Source: a virus. From it: a stretch of DNA of 21,847 nt. The stretch's first letter is position 1; every line of letters starts with the position of its first letter. The stretch lies in the IMG/VR virus record IMGVR_UViG_3300044845_000193, positions 1 to 21,847 of that record; one strand, given 5' to 3'. The notes below the pieces were generated by a model, which was not told the origin of the DNA, made no database searches, and saw nothing but the letters and a program-made list of their open reading frames with translations. A program made the translations under genes and the position numbers. This document shows, piece after piece, positions 17,182 to 21,847 of this stretch.

Positions 17182-17907
17182 ATGGCAAATGAAAAGTATT
17201 TAAATTATTATATTGAAACATTGACGGCAACAATGACAGACTGTGTTGTCCGAAATGTTTCAATGCAAGCGAACCAAAAAATTACTGATGATGTAGTAAA
17301 AGAACAGAGTGAAAAACTTGAAGCATTGGCAAGATCCAATAATGAATTACAATCATTAATTGAAGAATTGGAACAGGCCAATGCATCAAATGAAAATAAT
17401 GTTATACAAGAATTAAGAAACAAGTTAGACGAAAAGGAAAAACTTGTTTCTAAACAAAGTACCGACATTAATGAATTGGCCAATAAACATCGTGTTGAAC
17501 TTGAAGAATTAAACACAAAGTTTAGAGACTATGAAAGTGTTAAGAATCAAGCAACACACGTTGAAACGTTTAAAGGTGAATTGATTCGAGCCAGAGAAGA
17601 AACTAATAGAGTTCGTACAGAACTTGAGAATAGAATCAACTCTATTAATGCCGAAAATAATGGAAAGATTGATGGCATTAATCAAGAAAATGACAAGAAT
17701 GTTAAACTGTTGACTCAGAAACATGAAACTGAAAAAAGTAATTTAAATGATACGATTAAATCATTAACTGAAAAGATTGAATACTTACAACTACCTCCTG
17801 CCAAGCGAAAAAAAATTGAAGAACAGCTGAATAAAGAAGTGGCACCAACTGCTATAACAAGTTTAGTTAGTGCTGATGGCGAACTCAAGGATGGCGGATC
17901 GTTTTAA
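17182..17907 (+). CDS. Coiled-coil virion-associated protein
   Basis: This 241-residue protein has a strong AGGAG site at 17171-17175. It opens with NEKYLNYYIETLTATMTDCV and a short helix (VVRNVSMQANQKITDDVV). From about residue 37 to 200 it is an almost continuous acidic/basic coiled coil (SEKLEALARSNNELQSLIEE, ENRINSINAEN and others). Then come LQLPPAKRKKIEEQLNKEV and a C-terminus ending GELKDGGSF. It lacks beta fiber repeats, transmembrane segments and catalytic motifs, so it stands apart from its neighbours. The only shared trait is the final D-x-G-x-F. I have no confident family. I recall similar conserved hypothetical proteins next to fiber genes of T4-like environmental phages. A role as a fiber assembly factor, tether or whisker-like rod is possible but unproven. 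Confidence 0.65.
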   Translation: MANEKYLNYYIETLTATMTDCVVRNVSMQANQKITDDVVKEQSEKLEALARSNNELQSLIEELEQANASNENNVIQELRNKLDEKEKLVSKQSTDINELANKHRVELEELNTKFRDYESVKNQATHVETFKGELIRAREETNRVRTELENRINSINAENNGKIDGINQENDKNVKLLTQKHETEKSNLNDTIKSLTEKIEYLQLPPAKRKKIEEQLNKEVAPTAITSLVSADGELKDGGSF

Positions 17908-17911
17908 GTAA

Positions 17912-18391
17912 ATGTCAAACACAGCAATACAGTTAAAAAAATCAGGCGTAACAGGAAACACACCATCAGGTCTTGCATTTGGTGAGGTCGCTCTTAACTA
18001 CGCCGATGGAAAACTGTTTTATAAAAACAGTCTTGGTGGAACTTCATACATCTCCAACCAATTTTCGTTTGACACAATCAACTCAAACAGCTCCCTAATA
18101 TTTGCGGGAAGTGGTTCAGACACCTTGTCTTTCGTTGCTGGTAATAATATTACCATCAGCACCAACACAACCACAAAAACAATCACAATCAATGCATCGG
18201 TATCAGGAGGAAGTGATCCTGGTCCTGCGTTTGACCGTGCCAACGCTGCATATGCAGCACAAAATACCACGGCTATATTTGCTAATGCAGCCTTTATTCA
18301 TGCCAACGCAGCCTATGATAAGGCAAACACAGGAACAACCGCCCTAGATGTAAACTCCGACATTGTTGCGTTCACAATCGCCTTTAGTTGA
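17912..18391 (+). CDS. Mini-fiber: Mtd-N-like head plus heptad stalk
   Basis: This 159-residue protein starts four bases after the previous stop. Residues 5-37 resemble the Mtd-N-like head (IQLKKSGVTGNTPS, FGEVALNYADGKLFY). Residues 52-95 are a beta segment with SDTLSFVAGNNITIST. Residues 104-139 are heptads of the type PAFDRANAAYAAQNTTAIFA, identical in style to the giant fibers at both window ends. Only about 20 residues follow, ending IVAFTIAFS. A head joined to a stalk with no tip looks like a truncated fiber or a minimal adaptor. No Shine-Dalgarno site is obvious, so expression may rely on coupling to the preceding gene. Confidence 0.7.
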   Translation: MSNTAIQLKKSGVTGNTPSGLAFGEVALNYADGKLFYKNSLGGTSYISNQFSFDTINSNSSLIFAGSGSDTLSFVAGNNITISTNTTTKTITINASVSGGSDPGPAFDRANAAYAAQNTTAIFANAAFIHANAAYDKANTGTTALDVNSDIVAFTIAFS

Positions 18392-18394
18392 TAG

Positions 18395-18402
18395 AATAAA
18401 TA
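18395..18402 (+). promoter_or_regulatory. T4-type late promoter octamer (AATAAATA)
   Basis: AATAAATA lies just past the stop of the 159-residue gene and ends 21 bases before the ATG at 18423, the same distance as the octamer at 14027-14034. An AGGGA ribosome site (18412-18416) follows. Confidence 0.45.
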
Positions 18403-18422
18403 GATAATAATAGGGAATTTAA

Positions 18423-18749
18423 ATGGCAAATACTTTTAAAAATCAACTACAAGCAGCAGTCGGAACATCACCTACCACAATCTATACAGCTGGTGCCAAT
18501 GTATCGACCACGGTCATTGGCATGACGATTGCAAACATATTAAACACATCAATAACTGCAAACGTTATCTTAACTTCCGGTGGGTCGGATTATTATATGG
18601 TTAAGATGGCTGTAATTGATCCAGGTAATTCTTTGATTACAATTGGTGGTGAACAGAAATTAGTAATGAGAGCCAATGATGCTCTCAAAGTTTCAACAAG
18701 TAATGCTTCAGCAGCAGATGTTATTTTGAGTTTATTGGAAATAACATAA
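18423..18749 (+). CDS. Small virion structural protein
   Basis: This 108-residue protein starts behind an AGGGA site. It is all-beta: TSPTTIYTAGANVSTTVIGM, TIANILNTSITANVILTSGG, YMVKMAVIDPGNSLITIGGE, QKLVMRANDALKVSTS and a final VILSLLEIT. The layout (IxxANxxxxxIxxxV, P-G-x-x-L-x-x-GGEQK, D-x-L-x-VxxSxxxxxDVxLSxLEI) is one I associate with a recurrent small structural protein of T4-like cyanophages, whose role has not been defined as far as I recall. The ORF ends one base before the next ATG, so the two genes are probably co-translated. I infer a baseplate- or fiber-associated role from context only. Confidence 0.65.
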   Translation: MANTFKNQLQAAVGTSPTTIYTAGANVSTTVIGMTIANILNTSITANVILTSGGSDYYMVKMAVIDPGNSLITIGGEQKLVMRANDALKVSTSNASAADVILSLLEIT

Positions 18750-18750
18750 C

Positions 18751-21700
18751 ATGGAATTTAGTTACATTGGCAACCAAGATAAAAAGGATGTAAGGTTAGC
18801 CGGTTCATTTGCCAATGGTGCATTTGTAACTGCTAACTCAGCAGCCTCTTTTGCCAATGCGGCCTTTGCTCGTGCCAATGCGGCTTATGCTCAAGCAAAT
18901 ACGGGTGGAAACTTTACTGCAGCACCAGTATCAGTTTATTCTGATGAGTTCACTGCTAATGGTGCAACAACAACATTTAATTTAAGTACAACACCGACTA
19001 GTGAAAATTATATAATTGCAGTTGTTGATGGTATTACTCAATTAAGAAGTACATATACTGTTACTGGTAATGTAGTTACATTTGACAGCACATTTGAAAA
19101 TGGTGCCAATGTTGAGATAACAACTATCACTGGCGGTGGTGCCGTAGACCCATATGCATCAAACACTGCCAATGCAGCGTATGCAACTGCCAATGCGGCC
19201 TTCTTACAAGCCAACAATAGTTCTACCGATACATGGGTAAGAACACAAGCTAACACGGCATATGATAAGGCCAACTCGGCAGCTTCGTTTGCCAATGGTT
19301 CTTTTGTGGTTGCTAACTCGGCATCTATATTTGCAAATGCATCCTTCGATAGAGCCAATGCTGCTTATGCACAGGCAAATAATTCTACTGATACGTGGGT
19401 AAGAGGTCAGGCTAATAATGCATTTGATACGGCTAATTCATCAGCATCGTTTGCTAATGCGTCCTTTGTAACCGCAAATGCATCATATCTTTCACAAAAC
19501 ACTACTGCAATCTTTTCTAATGCAGCCTTTGACCGTGCTAATGCGGCCTACGCACAGGCTAACAATTCAACAGATACTTGGGTAAGAGGTCAGGCTAATA
19601 ATGCATACGATACAGCCAATAGCGCTAGTAGTTTTGCTAATGGTGCCTTTGTAACTGCCAACTCAGCAGCAAGTTTTGCTAACGGAGCATTCACAACATC
19701 CAATACAGCTGATAGTAAAGCAACAAGTGCCGGTTCATTTGCAAACGGTGCATTTGATAGAGCAAACTCCAGTTATGTTACGGCAAATTCAGGTTCTAGT
19801 TTTGCTAATGGTGCTTTTGTAACAGCCAATGCGGCAGCATCATTTGCTAATGGTGCCTTCACGCAGGCAAACAATGCAAGTTCATTCGCTAATGGTGCAT
19901 TTGTTGCAGCCAATTCAGCCGCAATCTTTTCTAATGCAGCCTTTGAACGTGCAAATTCTGGTTACGGAGTTGCAAATACTAGTGCATCATTCGCTAACGG
20001 AGCTTTTGTATCAGCCAATTCTGGTGCAACATTTGCTAATGCATCTTTTGTAACAGCCAATGCGGCAGCATCATTTGCTAATGGTGCTTTTTTAAGAGCC
20101 AACTCCGGTTACGAAGTTGCAAACTCTGGTGCTTCATTTGCTAATGGTGCATTTACACAAGCCAATACCGGTGTAACAATATCTAGTTTGGCTTTTAGCC
20201 ATGCTAATGCAGCCTATGCACAAGCAAATACGGGTGGTGGTGCAGACACTTTTGCAAGAGCACAAGCAAATGCGGCTTTTATTACAGCCAATTTAGCATA
20301 CAACACAATTATTACAGCTAGTAATACTGCTGCTTTATATTATATAACCAGAAATTTTACTGGTGATGGTAACACAAATACATTTTCAATTTCATCTAAT
20401 ACAACAGCAAATAGTATTCTTATTTTTGATAATGGTATTACACAAAATCCATTAACAGATTATAGTGTAACAGGAAATACTATTACCTTTGTGGAATCTC
20501 CCGCAAACGGATCAATAATTCAAGTACGTGAATTGTTAAGTAATGTTCCAGTAGTTACAGACAATTCCAATTCTGCATTTAACAGAGCCAATTCGGCATA
20601 TGCAACCGCTAATGCGGCCTTCTTACAAGCGAACAATTCTACTGATAGTTGGGTAAGAACTCAAGCTAATAATGCATATGATACAGCCAATAATGCTGGT
20701 AGTTTTGCTAACGGTGCCTTTGTTACAGCCAACTCTGGTGCTTCGTTTGCTAATGCATCCTTTATCGTTGCCAACTCAGCCGCATCGTTCGCTAATAGTG
20801 CCTTCATAACTGCTAATGCTGCCTTTAATGCGGCCAATAACTCAACAGATACTTGGGTAAGAACACAAGCAAACGCAGCATACAATGCAGCCAATTCTGG
20901 TGCATCATTTGCTAATGGTGCCTTCATAACAGCCAATGCAGCATATGCTTGGGGCAATCATGCTTCTGCTGGATATGCAACAACAACTTATGTTGGTAAT
21001 GCAATTGCAAATCTTGTAAACTCTGCGCCAACAACGTTAGATACATTAAATGAATTGGCAACTGCATTAGGTAATGATGCAAACTTTAGTACAACAATTG
21101 CAACATCAATAGGTGTAACTAACTCATTCGCAAACGGTGCATTTCTAAGAGCCAATGCATCCTATGACGCACAAAATACAACGGCTGGTTTCGCTAATGC
21201 ATCTTACACAACGGCAAACTCTGGTGCCTCATTTGCTAATGCAGCTTTTATAACTGCTAATGCATCCTATACAGCACAAAATACAACTGCATCATTTGCT
21301 AATGGTGCTTTCGATAAAGCAAACTCAGCTGCATCATTCGCTAACGGTGCCTTTGTAACTGCTAACGCAGCCTTTAATGCTGCTAACAATGCAACGGATC
21401 CGTGGGTTAGAAATCAAGCCAACAACGCATACAACACAGCCAATGCGGCTTTCACGGCAGCCAATACTGCTGGCGGTGCAGACACTTGGGCTAGAGCACA
21501 AGCAAACGCAGCCTTCAATAAGGCAAACACCGGTTCTGGTGGAACATTAACTGGTTATGTTGATGCATTTACTGGTGATGGTTCAAATTCAGCATTCACT
21601 TTGTCTACAACACCAGACAGTGAAAATATAATCTTTGTTTCTGTACAAGGTGTAATGCAACCTAAAACTTCTTATAGTTTATCAGGAAACATTTTAACAT

Positions 21701-21847
21701 TTGATTCTGTTCCACCAAATACTGCTTACATTGAAGTTACAACTTTAGCAGCAACAAGTATAGTAAGTAGTTCAGGCACTCTGGTGTATAGAACATATAC
21801 TGGTAACAACACAGCAACAAACTTTACAGTAACATCAGGTGTCAGTG
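18751..21847 (+). CDS. Giant heptad-repeat tail fiber (3' end outside window)
   Basis: The frame from ATG 18751 stays open to the window end: 1,032 complete codons plus one base, no stop, 3' partial. After a short start (MEFSYIGNQDKKDVRLAGS), Ala-Asn heptads (FANGAFVTAN, FDRANAAYAQAN) make most of residues 19-930. They are interrupted by NNSTDTWVRGQANNA hinges and by a TGDG/F-type beta domain with INGVxQ-like turns at about residues 61-126, 530-596 and 935-1001. A fourth copy begins at about 1013. A WGNHASAGYATTTYVGN block with TLDTLNELATALGND lies at about 731-790 and is a common fiber module. The likely product is a long trimeric stalk-and-knob fiber; a tip or chaperone would lie beyond the window. 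The gene begins one base after the previous stop. Attachment site and receptor are unknown. Confidence 0.85.
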   Translation, partial: MEFSYIGNQDKKDVRLAGSFANGAFVTANSAASFANAAFARANAAYAQANTGGNFTAAPVSVYSDEFTANGATTTFNLSTTPTSENYIIAVVDGITQLRSTYTVTGNVVTFDSTFENGANVEITTITGGGAVDPYASNTANAAYATANAAFLQANNSSTDTWVRTQANTAYDKANSAASFANGSFVVANSASIFANASFDRANAAYAQANNSTDTWVRGQANNAFDTANSSASFANASFVTANASYLSQNTTAIFSNAAFDRANAAYAQANNSTDTWVRGQANNAYDTANSASSFANGAFVTANSAASFANGAFTTSNTADSKATSAGSFANGAFDRANSSYVTANSGSSFANGAFVTANAAASFANGAFTQANNASSFANGAFVAANSAAIFSNAAFERANSGYGVANTSASFANGAFVSANSGATFANASFVTANAAASFANGAFLRANSGYEVANSGASFANGAFTQANTGVTISSLAFSHANAAYAQANTGGGADTFARAQANAAFITANLAYNTIITASNTAALYYITRNFTGDGNTNTFSISSNTTANSILIFDNGITQNPLTDYSVTGNTITFVESPANGSIIQVRELLSNVPVVTDNSNSAFNRANSAYATANAAFLQANNSTDSWVRTQANNAYDTANNAGSFANGAFVTANSGASFANASFIVANSAASFANSAFITANAAFNAANNSTDTWVRTQANAAYNAANSGASFANGAFITANAAYAWGNHASAGYATTTYVGNAIANLVNSAPTTLDTLNELATALGNDANFSTTIATSIGVTNSFANGAFLRANASYDAQNTTAGFANASYTTANSGASFANAAFITANASYTAQNTTASFANGAFDKANSAASFANGAFVTANAAFNAANNATDPWVRNQANNAYNTANAAFTAANTAGGADTWARAQANAAFNKANTGSGGTLTGYVDAFTGDGSNSAFTLSTTPDSENIIFVSVQGVMQPKTSYSLSGNILTFDSVPPNTAYIEVTTLAATSIVSSSGTLVYRTYTGNNTATNFTVTSGVS
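18808..21540 (+). repeat. Long Ala-Asn heptad repeat region (21-bp coding period)
   Basis: Asn recurs every seventh residue, with aromatic residues (Phe/Tyr) at fixed places, over most of this stretch. Codons for the same residues are mixed (GCT, GCC, GCA and GCG for Ala; AAT and AAC for Asn). Even so, long exact DNA repeats remain: 43 bp at 19814-19856 and 20045-20087, and 28 bp at 19396-19423 and 19579-19606. Confidence 0.85.
21268..21302 (+). repeat. 35-bp direct repeat shared with the fiber gene at the window start (bases 3-37)
   Basis: Bases 3-37 and 21268-21302 are identical over 35 bp, in two different fiber genes more than 20 kb apart. Both encode the YTAQNTTASFA segment in the same frame, which shows recent relatedness between the two genes. 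Confidence 0.85.

Noticed and set aside
14947-18391. Diversity-generating retroelement, because of the Mtd-N-like heads
   Set aside because: No reverse transcriptase, template repeat or C-type-lectin variable region is visible; only the head domain resembles Mtd.
19038-20957. Open frames of about 100 codons on the minus strand (19038-19358 and 20661-20957)
   Set aside because: They are antisense shadows of the Ala-Asn repeats; their repetitive content mirrors the codons of the real plus-strand gene.
1-21847. Window-end and window-start fiber fragments being one gene on a circular map
   Set aside because: They share repeats, including 35 identical bases, but nothing in the window shows that the ends join; shared modules explain the match.

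Overview
The window reads as part of the late structural region of a T4-like contractile-tailed phage (tailed dsDNA virus, myovirus morphology). The DNA is AT-rich and every gene lies on the plus strand. Genes abut or overlap by a few bases, and intergenic gaps never exceed about 45 bp. The anchor is a recognisable homologue of T4 baseplate wedge protein gp8. The rest resembles the adhesion module of marine and freshwater T4-like phages (cyanophages, pelagiphages and relatives). I cannot name the host from this sequence. I see no tRNA, integrase, transposon, CRISPR array or metabolic gene.

Layout. Positions 3-809 are the 3' end of a long heptad-repeat fiber gene that begins upstream. Positions 820-8580 hold gp8 and a 2,123-residue DUF4815-type structural protein. 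Positions 8583-14024 hold a 73-residue coiled-coil protein, a 1,410-residue tail fiber ending in a peptidase S74-type self-cleaving chaperone, and an overlapping 329-residue fiber-like protein with a collar-like C-terminus. Positions 14054-18749 hold a run of smaller virion proteins: a 113-residue Ig-like protein, a 177-residue fiber-like protein, a 75-residue single-domain protein, a 638-residue GGTG-repeat fiber, a 241-residue coiled coil, a 159-residue mini-fiber and a 108-residue structural protein. From 18751 to the window end runs a second, incomplete heptad-repeat fiber of at least 1,032 residues. Both flanking fiber genes are cut by the window ends.

The genes look built from a small shared set of modules: Ala-Asn heptads, a GDG/INGVxQ beta domain, GGTG repeats, GRITSA/SGTLADARL repeats, GGSGY repeats and Mtd-N-like head domains. 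These recur across neighbouring genes in different orders, which suggests duplication and shuffling of host-recognition parts around a conserved baseplate core. T4-type late promoter octamers (NATAAATA) sit just upstream of three genes. I see no hairpin terminator, so long late polycistronic transcripts are likely.

The observations I find most worth following are four. Four consecutive proteins end in the same D-x-G-x-F motif. The heptad stalk is alanine-cored and is carried by four proteins. The S74 fiber has an exact 11/22-residue periodic shaft. The same GGSGY module is inserted in both gp8 and the DUF4815 protein.
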